Shown in pieces: positions 8,260 through 15,375 of a DNA stretch of 22,568 bases. Made by a program: the position numbers and the translations under genes. Location of the stretch: assembly GCA_035295665.1 (NCBI GenBank), contig DATGIQ010000188.1, positions 1 to 22,568 of the forward strand, in the 5' to 3' direction. Each line of letters starts with the position of its first letter. The stretch's first letter is position 1. Source of the DNA: DATGIQ01 sp035295665. Lineage in GTDB: Bacteria > Planctomycetota > Planctomycetia > Gemmatales > Gemmataceae. A model generated the notes under the pieces. It was not told the origin of the DNA. It did no database searches and saw only the letters and a list, made by a program, of their open reading frames with translations.

Positions 8260-8667
8260 ATGGATGACCTAGGCTTTGTGCGGAACAGTCGAGGAACAGA
8301 GAAACCAGAGGCCTTTGTGTCCCAATCCGCCTGCCCTTCCAGAGCCTTTCCCGCAGTTGAACGCCGGACCCACTCTCGCTTTCCGTGCGGCCAAGCCGCA
8401 TTCTGCCGCGCCAATCAGCCACGGGATTACATTTTCTGGACGGCCCAAGCACGGGATGTGTCTGCAACCGGAATTCGCCTGGTCGTCGGCCATCGATTTG
8501 AGCCGGGAACCATGCTCGCCATCGAGTTACTGAGCCCCCATCAAAACATGGCGCGGGAGGTGGCAGCGCGTGTGATCTACGCCACTGAGCTGGGCGGAAA
8601 CGGCTGGGTCATTGGCTGTGAATTTGCGATTCGTCTCAGCCCGTCGGAGCTGGCGGCCCTGATGTAA
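8260..8667 (+). CDS. PilZ-domain protein
   Basis: The product is 135 residues with a single PilZ fold, the usual cyclic-di-GMP receptor domain. The binding signature is seen as RRTHSR (35-40, giving the RxxxR pair R36/R40) and DVSATG (66-71, the D/NxSxxG motif). The expected strands follow (IRLVVGHRF, LAIELLSP, AARVIYATE, WVIGCEFA). With both motifs present, c-di-GMP binding is plausible, but the output is unknown because there is no second domain. The start is uncertain: the ATG at 8260 has no clear ribosome site, while a GTG at 8317 follows AGAGG and would still keep the whole domain. The methyltransferase gene starts 90 bases downstream, so co-transcription is possible. Confidence 0.85.
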   Translation: MDDLGFVRNSRGTEKPEAFVSQSACPSRAFPAVERRTHSRFPCGQAAFCRANQPRDYIFWTAQARDVSATGIRLVVGHRFEPGTMLAIELLSPHQNMAREVAARVIYATELGGNGWVIGCEFAIRLSPSELAALM

Positions 8668-8757
8668 GAATCGTTTGCCGTGTTTCTATCTTGCCCTCCT
8701 GGAACTCGTCCGGGCTTTTTGCCAGAATGACACGGTCGCTCTTACCGGAGAGGAACC

Positions 8758-11538
8758 GTGCCTGGAGCCAGTGCCCGTCGGCGTGGCCATCCCGACGTTG
8801 CTACGTTACGAAAGGATATCCTTGGACCTACGGAATGGGTCCCATGCATGGCACGGCTGGCAGGGCGCCTGCGCGATACCGTTTTCCAGGCTCTCATTAA
8901 CGGTCACCCACCCGCGGCTTTACAGAATTTGCGGAATGCTCATGGCGTGATGGGAACGTGGACGGCCGATTTCGAGCAACTGGCCGATGTTTTTGCCCAG
9001 ACGTTTGTCTACGGCCTCTTCGCCGCCCGGTGCAATCGCTTGGCTCAAGTGGCAATCCCGGCCAGCGATCCGTTTCTTGGTTGCCTCTCCGAGACAATCA
9101 CGGCACCGGAAATGGCTCGGCAGCCTTACGCCGGCTTGATCGCGGACATGGTGGGATTGCTTGAAAAGATCGACCCCTCTGCACTCCGCCAGGAATCAGA
9201 TCCGATCGGTGCGTTCTACGAACCGTTTCTGGCAGCTTACAATCCACAGATGCGGAAGGCTTACGGTGTGTACTACACACCGGCACCGATTGTAGCCTTC
9301 ATGGTCCGTGCGGTCGATGATCTGCTGAAGCTGCACTTCCAGGTCCCAGACGGCTTGGCCGAAAACGAAGTGCCGCCTCGGGTGCTCATTCTCGATCCCG
9401 CCTGTGGCACTGGAAATTTCCTGGCCGGCGTGATTGCGCATGTCCGAACTGCTTTTGACGCGCAGGTCATGCGGGTGGGAACCTGCTCCCAAGCGGTGCG
9501 CCGCTGGTTGTTGCCTCGTTTGCATGGCTTCGAAATGCTGCCGACCCCGTATGCGATTTCCCACTTGCGCTTGAACAGTCTTTTCCGTTCGCCAAATGAC
9601 CACCCACGAGGGAACACTTGCGCTGGGCAGCAGAGGCTGAGCCTACACCTGATACGCAGCTTCGACGACCTGGCCGAGCGCGCTACTCATTTGATCGAAC
9701 ACCTCCCGGGCCGATTTGGAGGGGTCGACGCAAAGTCCAAGCGTGATCCGCCGATCCTGGTGGTCCTCGGCAACCCACCTTACCGCGGCAGTTCCGCCGC
9801 ATGCGGCAACTGGATCAGCCAACTGCTGAACGATTACCGTCGCATCCAGGGTATCCCGCTGGGAGAGAAGAAAGTCTGGCTCAAGAACGATTACGTTCAG
9901 TTCCTGCGCCTGGGCCAGTGGTGCATCGACCACATGGGGCGTGGCGTCCTGGCTTTCATCACGGACCACAGCTACCTGGACAGCCCCACCTTTCGCGGCA
10001 TGCGGCATGAGCTATTGAAAACCTTCGATGACCTCTACGTGCTGAATTTGCATGGCAATGCCAAGCGTCGCGAACGAGCACCCGACGGCAGCAAAGACGA
10101 CAATGTCTTCGCGATTCAGCAAGGTGTCGCCATCGCTCTGTTTGTGAAAACGTCGGAACGCCCTGTCTTGGGCCGTGTTTTTTATCGAGATCTATGGGGC
10201 TCACGGCAAGCAAAGCTGGATCGTCTGGCCATTCAGGGGATGCAAGGCACGGGCTGGAAACGATTAATGCCGGCCTTGCCGGGATTTGAATTGGTCCCCG
10301 TCCACCGGAACGCACGGGCCGAGTATCAACAGTTTTGGCCGGTGAAGGACGTGTTTACCGCCGGTTCCAACGGCGTGCAAACGTCACGGGATCATTTAGT
10401 GGTTGGCTTCAGCCGGGCCGACCTCCGACACCAGATCGAATCCTTCCTTGCTCCGGAGAAGTCCGATCAGCAGATCCGCCAAAAGTTTTTCCGTGACAAA
10501 CGGGTGGGCCAGTACCCACCCGGGGATACGCGCCAATGGCAAATGGGCGTGGCAAGACGCGCGTTGCGTCAAACTTCGTCCTGGCACCGAGCGATCAGGC
10601 CATACCTGTACCGCCCGCTGGATCGACGTTATCTGCTGTACAACGAGGCGATGATTGACTGGCCGCGGCCCGACATCATGGCGCATCTTCAGCACCCGAA
10701 CTATGCGTTGTGCATTGGCCGCGCCGGCCTTGTCCGTAGTGGCACCTGGGATTTGGTGTTTTGCGTCAATCAGCTGTGCGACCATAACCTGTTCTATCGG
10801 GGCAGCAGTGTCAATTTTCCGCTGTACCGATACCCAAAGTCCGGAGCGAGTCCACAACCGAATCTCTCCGCCTCCTTCACCCACACGATTGCTGCTCGCC
10901 TCCGTTTGCGATGGGTGGCGGATGGGCCTGGCGACCTGACCCGGACCCTTGGGCCAGAGAGTATTCTGCATTATGCCTATGCGCTTTTTCACTCGCCGAG
11001 CTACCGGCGCCGCTATGCCGAGTCCCTGAAGTACGATTTCCCGCGCTTGCCGTTGACCGCCGAACTTGCTCTCTTCCGCGCCCTGTGCACCCGCGGTGAA
11101 CAGCTCCTCGGTCTACACCTGCTGGAGAAGCGCCCGCCGGCCAGCACCACTTATCTCGGTACGGGAGACAACACCGTCCAATGGATTCGGTACGAGGAAG
11201 AAGCCTGTGGTTCGCGCCGCGCAGACCGGCAAGGGCGGGTTTGGATCAATGCGACTCAGTATTTCGAAGGTGTACCGCCCGAGGTGTGGCGGTTCCACAT
11301 CGGCGGCTACCGCGTCTGCGAAAAGTGGCTCACCGACCGCAAGGGGCGTCGACTCTCTCGGCAAGACCGTGCTTGTTACAGCCAAATCATCGGGGCAATG
11401 GCTGCGTCCATCGGTCTGATGCAGGAAATCGATGATGTGATTGACGAACAGGGCGGTTGGCCGATCCAACGCACCGTTTCGCGGTCGGAAGGGACCACCG
11501 AGTGCGAAACGCAAGTGCCGAATCGTAAACGAATATGA
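8758..11538 (+). CDS. Type ISP-like N6-adenine DNA methyltransferase, no visible nuclease domain
   Basis: The product is 926 residues. The GTG start at 8758 is set by a strong GGAGAGGAA site. Methyltransferase motifs appear in order: GVYYTP (170-175), motif I LDPACGTGNFL (212-222, SAM binding), HGFEMLPTPY (256-265) and the catalytic NPPY in LGNPPYRG (337-344). A helical N-terminal spacer precedes them. A long target-recognition region follows, ending with HYAYALFHSP and VWINATQYFEGVPPEVWRF, which are typical of type ISP/IIG enzymes. Full-length relatives usually carry an N-terminal PD-(D/E)XK nuclease, and LlaGI-type ones also a helicase. Neither is present, and only 90 bases separate this gene from pilZ. 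It may be a solitary methylase or a truncated restriction enzyme. No restriction partner or defence gene lies in the window. Confidence 0.88.
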   Translation: MPGASARRRGHPDVATLRKDILGPTEWVPCMARLAGRLRDTVFQALINGHPPAALQNLRNAHGVMGTWTADFEQLADVFAQTFVYGLFAARCNRLAQVAIPASDPFLGCLSETITAPEMARQPYAGLIADMVGLLEKIDPSALRQESDPIGAFYEPFLAAYNPQMRKAYGVYYTPAPIVAFMVRAVDDLLKLHFQVPDGLAENEVPPRVLILDPACGTGNFLAGVIAHVRTAFDAQVMRVGTCSQAVRRWLLPRLHGFEMLPTPYAISHLRLNSLFRSPNDHPRGNTCAGQQRLSLHLIRSFDDLAERATHLIEHLPGRFGGVDAKSKRDPPILVVLGNPPYRGSSAACGNWISQLLNDYRRIQGIPLGEKKVWLKNDYVQFLRLGQWCIDHMGRGVLAFITDHSYLDSPTFRGMRHELLKTFDDLYVLNLHGNAKRRERAPDGSKDDNVFAIQQGVAIALFVKTSERPVLGRVFYRDLWGSRQAKLDRLAIQGMQGTGWKRLMPALPGFELVPVHRNARAEYQQFWPVKDVFTAGSNGVQTSRDHLVVGFSRADLRHQIESFLAPEKSDQQIRQKFFRDKRVGQYPPGDTRQWQMGVARRALRQTSSWHRAIRPYLYRPLDRRYLLYNEAMIDWPRPDIMAHLQHPNYALCIGRAGLVRSGTWDLVFCVNQLCDHNLFYRGSSVNFPLYRYPKSGASPQPNLSASFTHTIAARLRLRWVADGPGDLTRTLGPESILHYAYALFHSPSYRRRYAESLKYDFPRLPLTAELALFRALCTRGEQLLGLHLLEKRPPASTTYLGTGDNTVQWIRYEEEACGSRRADRQGRVWINATQYFEGVPPEVWRFHIGGYRVCEKWLTDRKGRRLSRQDRACYSQIIGAMAASIGLMQEIDDVIDEQGGWPIQRTVSRSEGTTECETQVPNRKRI

Positions 11539-11546
11539 GCCGTGGG

Positions 11547-12893
11547 CTACACCCCCGAGGGGTACGTCTCCGGCACTTCCTGCTCCTCGTGGGGGTGCAC
11601 TTCGTGCAGGGGGCGGAGGGCTTCCGTCTCGTCCACGAACAGGAAGGCATCGTACCGCCAGGGCAGTACCGTCGGCACGTAGTTGCCAAAGCGCTCGTAC
11701 TCCGGGTGGTAGACCACGCCGATGGCCCTGTGCCCCCGCTTCGCCAGGAAGTTCTCTTGATTGCGCAGGCAATTTAGCAAGAGCAGTCGGTTGGCCGCGC
11801 CCGCCCGGTGCAAAACGTCCTCCCAACTGTCGGGCTGAGCCGGCGGCACGCCCATCTGCTGCATCGGGGCCTCCCATTCCGACCCGGCGATCACGCTACC
11901 CCGGTACGAGCCGAAGCCGATCAGCACGACGCCCTCGCCGGCGTGTCCCTCGCGCACCAGCTGGCCGACGTTCACCATGCCGTCCTCCGCCATGTCGGTG
12001 TAACGGGCGTCCCCAATGTGCGTATTGTGTTCCCAGACGATGGCCTTGGCCTTCGGACCATGATGGCGCATCAATTGCTCTAACGTTTCCACCATGTGCC
12101 GGTCACGGATGTTCCACGACGCTGGCCCGCCCTGGACCATTGTGCGGTAATAGTGTTCCGCGTTGTTGACAACCAAAGCGTTTTGCTCGGCGTTGAAATG
12201 CGCCTCGCGGCCATCGCGGAGATCCATCGGTGCGGAACGGCGTACGTCCCTCAGCAGAGCGATGACCTCGTCCTCACAGGATGCATCTACCCAGCGCGTC
12301 GCGCGGGCATAATCCTGCACGTCCTCGCCGTAGGGCTCAAAGCATTGGAACGCCCGGCGGGCCGCCGGCAAGCCCTCTGGGGCGTTCTTGCGGAGATAAC
12401 CCATCACCTGGTAGAGGGAGTCCCACAGGCTGTAAACATCCAGCCCATAGAAGCCGGCTTTCTGTCCCTCCGGACAGCCGTCATTGTGCCGCCGCAACCA
12501 TTGGGCCAATTCTACAACCTCTTCATTGGCCCACATCCAGGTCGGCCAGCGCGTGAAAGCGTGGAGCACATCACGAGCGCTGTTGCCGGAGTCGGGGTAT
12601 GCCTTGATGTAGCGGTTGACGCGGTAACAGTCAGGCCAATCGCCCTCCACGGCAATGAAGGAGAAGCCTTTCTCCTCGATGAGCCGGCGACTCAGTGCAT
12701 CGCGCCACCAATAATACTCATGGGTGCCATGCGATGCCTCGCCCAGGAGGACGTACCGGGCGTCGCCAATCCGCTTCAAGAGCGGATCGAGGTCGGTTGG
12801 TCTACGCAACGGGTAAGACAAGGACCGAACCGCCGCCAGTAGTTCGGTTGCGATGGCGAAGTCGGAATGCGATAAGCGGCGAGCGTGGATCAC
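11547..12893 (-). CDS. Erythromycin esterase family protein
   Basis: The product is 448 residues. The start is a GTG at 12893 chosen for a near-perfect GGGAGAGGAGG site about eight bases upstream. A longer ATG-started form would place its start codon inside that site. Family motifs are GEASHGTHE (51-59, the Glu/His pair of the active site), AVEGDWPDC (81-89), WEHNTHIGDAR in the middle and a C-terminal GVVYHPEYER. The fold hydrolyses or rearranges esters, and EreA/B open macrolide lactones. Most environmental homologues are not resistance enzymes and sit in stress clusters, which fits its place downstream of hsp20 here. Its real substrate is unknown. It ends nine bases from the convergent methyltransferase gene. 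Confidence 0.9.
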   Translation of the reverse strand: MIHARRLSHSDFAIATELLAAVRSLSYPLRRPTDLDPLLKRIGDARYVLLGEASHGTHEYYWWRDALSRRLIEEKGFSFIAVEGDWPDCYRVNRYIKAYPDSGNSARDVLHAFTRWPTWMWANEEVVELAQWLRRHNDGCPEGQKAGFYGLDVYSLWDSLYQVMGYLRKNAPEGLPAARRAFQCFEPYGEDVQDYARATRWVDASCEDEVIALLRDVRRSAPMDLRDGREAHFNAEQNALVVNNAEHYYRTMVQGGPASWNIRDRHMVETLEQLMRHHGPKAKAIVWEHNTHIGDARYTDMAEDGMVNVGQLVREGHAGEGVVLIGFGSYRGSVIAGSEWEAPMQQMGVPPAQPDSWEDVLHRAGAANRLLLLNCLRNQENFLAKRGHRAIGVVYHPEYERFGNYVPTVLPWRYDAFLFVDETEALRPLHEVHPHEEQEVPETYPSGV

Positions 12894-12941
12894 GGAAACG
12901 TCCTCCTCTCCCATCCTGGCCGGTCCGAGGTACCGGCCCTT

Positions 12942-12974
12942 GTTTCGCGGCGGTTCAGCCAACCGCCGCGAAAC
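12942..12974. terminator. Perfect 14-bp inverted repeat between hsp20 and the esterase gene
   Basis: GTTTCGCGGCGGTT and AACCGCCGCGAAAC pair without mismatch around a CAGCC loop. It lies 28 bases after the hsp20 stop and 48 bases before the esterase start, both genes on the minus strand. No T run follows, so it may be a factor-dependent terminator, an attenuator or an mRNA-end stabiliser rather than a classic rho-independent terminator. Short CCGG tracts outside the stem could lengthen it across an internal loop. Confidence 0.6.
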
Positions 12975-13002
12975 GACCGGTCCTTCGATTCTCGCGACAA
13001 CT

Positions 13003-13545
13003 TCACGTTTTGACCTCGATGCGCCGTCCCTTGCTCTGCTCCGTCTTCGGGAACGTCACATCCAGGATGCCGTTGCGGTAGGTCGCCTCCACCTTGTCGG
13101 GGTCGACGCTCATGGGCAGCGGCACCGAACGGTAGAACTCCTGCCGCTGCCACTCACGGTAACCACGCTCTTTCTCTTCGGTCTCCGCCTTGTGGGATGC
13201 ACGCAAGACCAGCTGGTCGCCGCGTACTTGGATGTCAAAGTCCGACGGTTCGAAGCCCGGAGCCTCCGCGCGGACGGTGACCTTGTTTTCATCCTCTTGC
13301 ACGTCGAGGCCCCAACCGCCGCGGTTGCTCCTCTCCCACGACTCCCAAGGGCTGGGCCAGCCGGGGAAGTACCGGTCCAATAATCGATCGAACTCTTCTC
13401 GGAGCCGATAGAACGGCTCGAAACCGCCGTACGGGGCTGGACTCCCCCGCCGCGAACGAGTCAGCGCTCCGCCAGCCTCCCGAGGCTGCGCTTGCGGACT
13501 CCCTTTGTGCTCTTTCCCTTTGCCTTCTTCGGGTCGCGTAGCCAT
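13003..13545 (-). CDS. Hsp20 / alpha-crystallin small heat-shock protein
   Basis: The product is 180 residues, an ATP-independent chaperone that binds unfolding proteins as large oligomers. A disordered basic and Pro-rich arm (1-38) and an amphipathic helix (REEFDRLLDRYF) precede the alpha-crystallin domain (about 79-166). The domain shows WGLDVQEDENKVTVRAEAPG, the LVLRASHK strand, the FYRSVPLP strand and the consensus YRNGIL (156-161). The C-terminal tail (GRRIEVKT) carries an I-x-V element that docks on neighbouring subunits. The ATG at 13545 follows AAAGGAGGG at good spacing. Upstream on the same strand lie remnants of a Cys-rich gene, and downstream is the esterase-family gene, suggesting a former stress operon. 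Confidence 0.95.
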   Translation of the reverse strand: MATRPEEGKGKEHKGSPQAQPREAGGALTRSRRGSPAPYGGFEPFYRLREEFDRLLDRYFPGWPSPWESWERSNRGGWGLDVQEDENKVTVRAEAPGFEPSDFDIQVRGDQLVLRASHKAETEEKERGYREWQRQEFYRSVPLPMSVDPDKVEATYRNGILDVTFPKTEQSKGRRIEVKT

Positions 13546-13584
13546 GCTTTCACCCTCCTTTCATATCTAGTTCTTGGACCCCTC

Positions 13585-13674
13585 TCAACCGGGAGCGCTG
13601 GCCATCCCACGGCACTCCTCTGCGCATTGTTCGCACACCTAAGCGCAACGACGGCAGTGGTCGTGCCTGGCGCA
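13585..13674 (-). pseudogene. Remnant of a DUF326-type Cys-rich four-helix copper-binding protein
   Basis: Reading the minus strand from 13674 gives CARHDHCRRCA, a TAG stop (13641-13639), then VCEQCAEECRGMASAPG and a TGA. The CxxC/CxxxC spacing and the ECRGMA end match the last helix of DUF326/Csp-type four-helix proteins, in which Cys residues inside the bundle hold copper. Relatives have Glu where the TAG stands (GAG to TAG), and the first Cys-to-Cys interval looks two residues short. I found no matching N-terminal half further upstream in any minus frame. It ends 39 bases before the hsp20 start. The similarity is by eye and short, so the call is tentative. Confidence 0.45.
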
Positions 13675-14016
13675 CCCGGTCCCCGCAGAGGTCATCCATA
13701 GTCGCCTCGCCCCCGTTCATGAACGCCGTCGTGGACTGCAATGCTTCGCCTTGGCACGAGGGGATTCAATCCTGTTCGGCGGGCGCAACCGCACTGCTCA
13801 TGGAACCGCCCGCGGGGCATACGTACAGCATCGCAAACAGCGTGCCACGCTTTGCGGCTAGACGGAACTTGCAGCTCGACAAGCGATGGAGTCTGACCCA
13901 TCCATTCAATCGCTTGGATCCTTCCCTACTGGACAGTCGCCCGTGGGCAGCCAACAATGAACAGAGGCGCAGCTTTGCTGCTGCCCGCGTTCCTTGCTGT
14001 TGGTGAGACCTGTCTC
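13675..14016. other. Intergenic region upstream of the zinc-ribbon gene
   Basis: There are open frames on both strands, including one of 95 codons from 13719, but none has a ribosome site, domain or convincing composition. The stretch should contain the plus-strand promoter for the gene at 14017 and perhaps the decayed upstream part of the Cys-rich remnant. I see no RNA gene or repeat. Confidence 0.4.
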
Positions 14017-15318
14017 ATGGCCGCTGAAACACTTTCTTGTCCTTATTGCAATTCTTCGGTGATCCTGCAGCGACCCGCCCAGAGTGGGACCCGCTTGCGC
14101 TGTCCGCGCTGTCACGAATTGTTTCCCTACCGTGCCGGGGAGCAAGACCAAGATCCGGACTTCGCCGCTTCCGCCCAGCCCGCACAAGCGGAAGGAGCGT
14201 TTGGCGATCCCACCGACGACCAGGGTCCGCAGCGCTGGTCCAACCGCTCGGTGGCTCTGGTCATCTTGAGCATCATGGCTGCGATGGCGACGATCGGGTT
14301 TGTCTTTGCATGGATCACCACCGATATCCGGCGGCAACGCGATCATCCGAGCGAGACCTCCACCCTGTCGCCTTCCGAGGTCCCGTCCATTGCGCCATCC
14401 CAGCTGGCAGCTCTAGGCTATTTGCCGGCGGGCACCGAGGCCATTGCAGCCATCCATGTTGCCGAATTGATGGCCCGGCCGGAGACGGCTTCGATCCTGC
14501 GTCTGATGCAGGCTGACCGCGCCAACTTCCCTCTCCATCGTCTCCAGCAGATGTTAGGGCTGGGGCTGGAAGACCTCGATCATGTTGTGCTCGGGCTCAA
14601 AATGAAAGACGAGCTTCTCGGACGGGCCTTTCTCGTTGTGCAGACGTGCCGGCCTTACGATGCAGCCCATGTTCGGGCTGCACTCAAGGGGGGGCGGCAG
14701 GTCCATCTCTCCAACAAAACTGTCGAGCGCATTGCTCCGGAGCAGGGCGAGCTGGGCGGTGCGCTATGGTGTGCCAACGAGCGAACGTTGGTCTTGGCCT
14801 TGCAACCGAAGGATCTCGAGAGCGTTCCCACCGTGCCGATTACTGGCGTAGAACGGTTTTTCACCGAAATTCAGAAGCCTCTGACGGGCTTGCCGGCGGG
14901 GACGCAGATGTGGGTAGTCGGCTCCGCAATCAACTGGGACGCAATCCTGTTTTTCCTCCAGGCGTTGGCGCTGACCGATGCCGATCGGCGCACGCTTAGC
15001 CACGTTCAGGGGTTGGACGGCTGGCTCCGCTGCCAAAACGAAATCCGTGGCCAGGTAGAAATCACCTGCACCGACGCAACCGCGGCCGCGGACCTGAACA
15101 AGTATCTGGCCCGTAAAGGGCTGTCAGCCAGCCACTTCGAAAAGCTGGCTGAGGACGTGGAGCGGCCCGGTCTCAGAGGGCTGTTTGGAGAGTTAGCCCG
15201 GTCTCTCGTTCGGGAGGCCAATGGCGAGCGCGTGCAGATGCGAGCCCAGGTGAGCTTCGATAGCGTTCGCCGAACCTTGTCCCGCCGATCTGTGGGAGCC
15301 CACGCCGCCCAAGAATGA
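14017..15318 (+). CDS. Zinc-ribbon protein with one membrane segment and large external domain
   Basis: The product is 433 residues. The zinc ribbon is at the N-terminus (Cys8, Cys11, Cys29 and Cys32, CPYCNSS and CPRCHEL). An acidic Ala/Pro linker leads to one membrane helix (78-101, VALVILSIMAAMATIGFVFA) and a C-terminal domain of about 320 residues outside. That domain opens with ALGYLPAGTEAIAAIHVAEL and alternates strands and helices, in the style of DUF3352-like planctomycete proteins. No catalytic motif is seen. The ATG at 14017 follows GGTGAG and puts the ribbon at the start, as in the gene at 6833. An earlier in-frame ATG at 13957 lacks a ribosome site, although its extension is hydrophobic. 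The role is unknown. It ends just before a perfect hairpin and converges with the isomerase gene. Confidence 0.85.
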   Translation: MAAETLSCPYCNSSVILQRPAQSGTRLRCPRCHELFPYRAGEQDQDPDFAASAQPAQAEGAFGDPTDDQGPQRWSNRSVALVILSIMAAMATIGFVFAWITTDIRRQRDHPSETSTLSPSEVPSIAPSQLAALGYLPAGTEAIAAIHVAELMARPETASILRLMQADRANFPLHRLQQMLGLGLEDLDHVVLGLKMKDELLGRAFLVVQTCRPYDAAHVRAALKGGRQVHLSNKTVERIAPEQGELGGALWCANERTLVLALQPKDLESVPTVPITGVERFFTEIQKPLTGLPAGTQMWVVGSAINWDAILFFLQALALTDADRRTLSHVQGLDGWLRCQNEIRGQVEITCTDATAAADLNKYLARKGLSASHFEKLAEDVERPGLRGLFGELARSLVREANGERVQMRAQVSFDSVRRTLSRRSVGAHAAQE

Positions 15319-15326
15319 CCTCTCTT

Positions 15327-15367
15327 GGCCGTGTGGACCGGGAACGGTGTTCCCGGTCCACACGGCC
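15327..15367. terminator. Perfect 19-bp hairpin, probable bidirectional terminator
   Basis: GGCCGTGTGGACCGGGAAC (15327-15345) pairs with its exact reverse complement at 15349-15367 around a three-base GGT loop. It sits between the stop codons of the convergent genes ending at 15318 and 15376, so it can end transcription from both sides. No T run flanks it on either strand. The long GC-rich stem and placement are the evidence. Confidence 0.8.
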
Positions 15368-15375
15368 GGCAGCCA

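Noticed and set aside
7653..8414. A 253-codon minus frame rich in Arg near the Pro-rich gene
   Set aside because: It has a Ser/Arg/Pro composition typical of an out-of-frame reading, no ribosome site, and overlaps the PilZ gene start.
8758..11538. The methyltransferase as part of a BREX, DISARM or other defence island
   Set aside because: No helicase, phosphatase, protease or nuclease gene flanks it. The neighbours are PilZ and a stress gene.
12096..12842. A 248-codon plus frame opposite the esterase-family gene
   Set aside because: The opposite strand carries all family motifs. This frame has none.
11547..12893. A macrolide resistance gene
   Set aside because: Only family-level motifs are seen, and the context is heat shock with no mobile element, so resistance is not supported.
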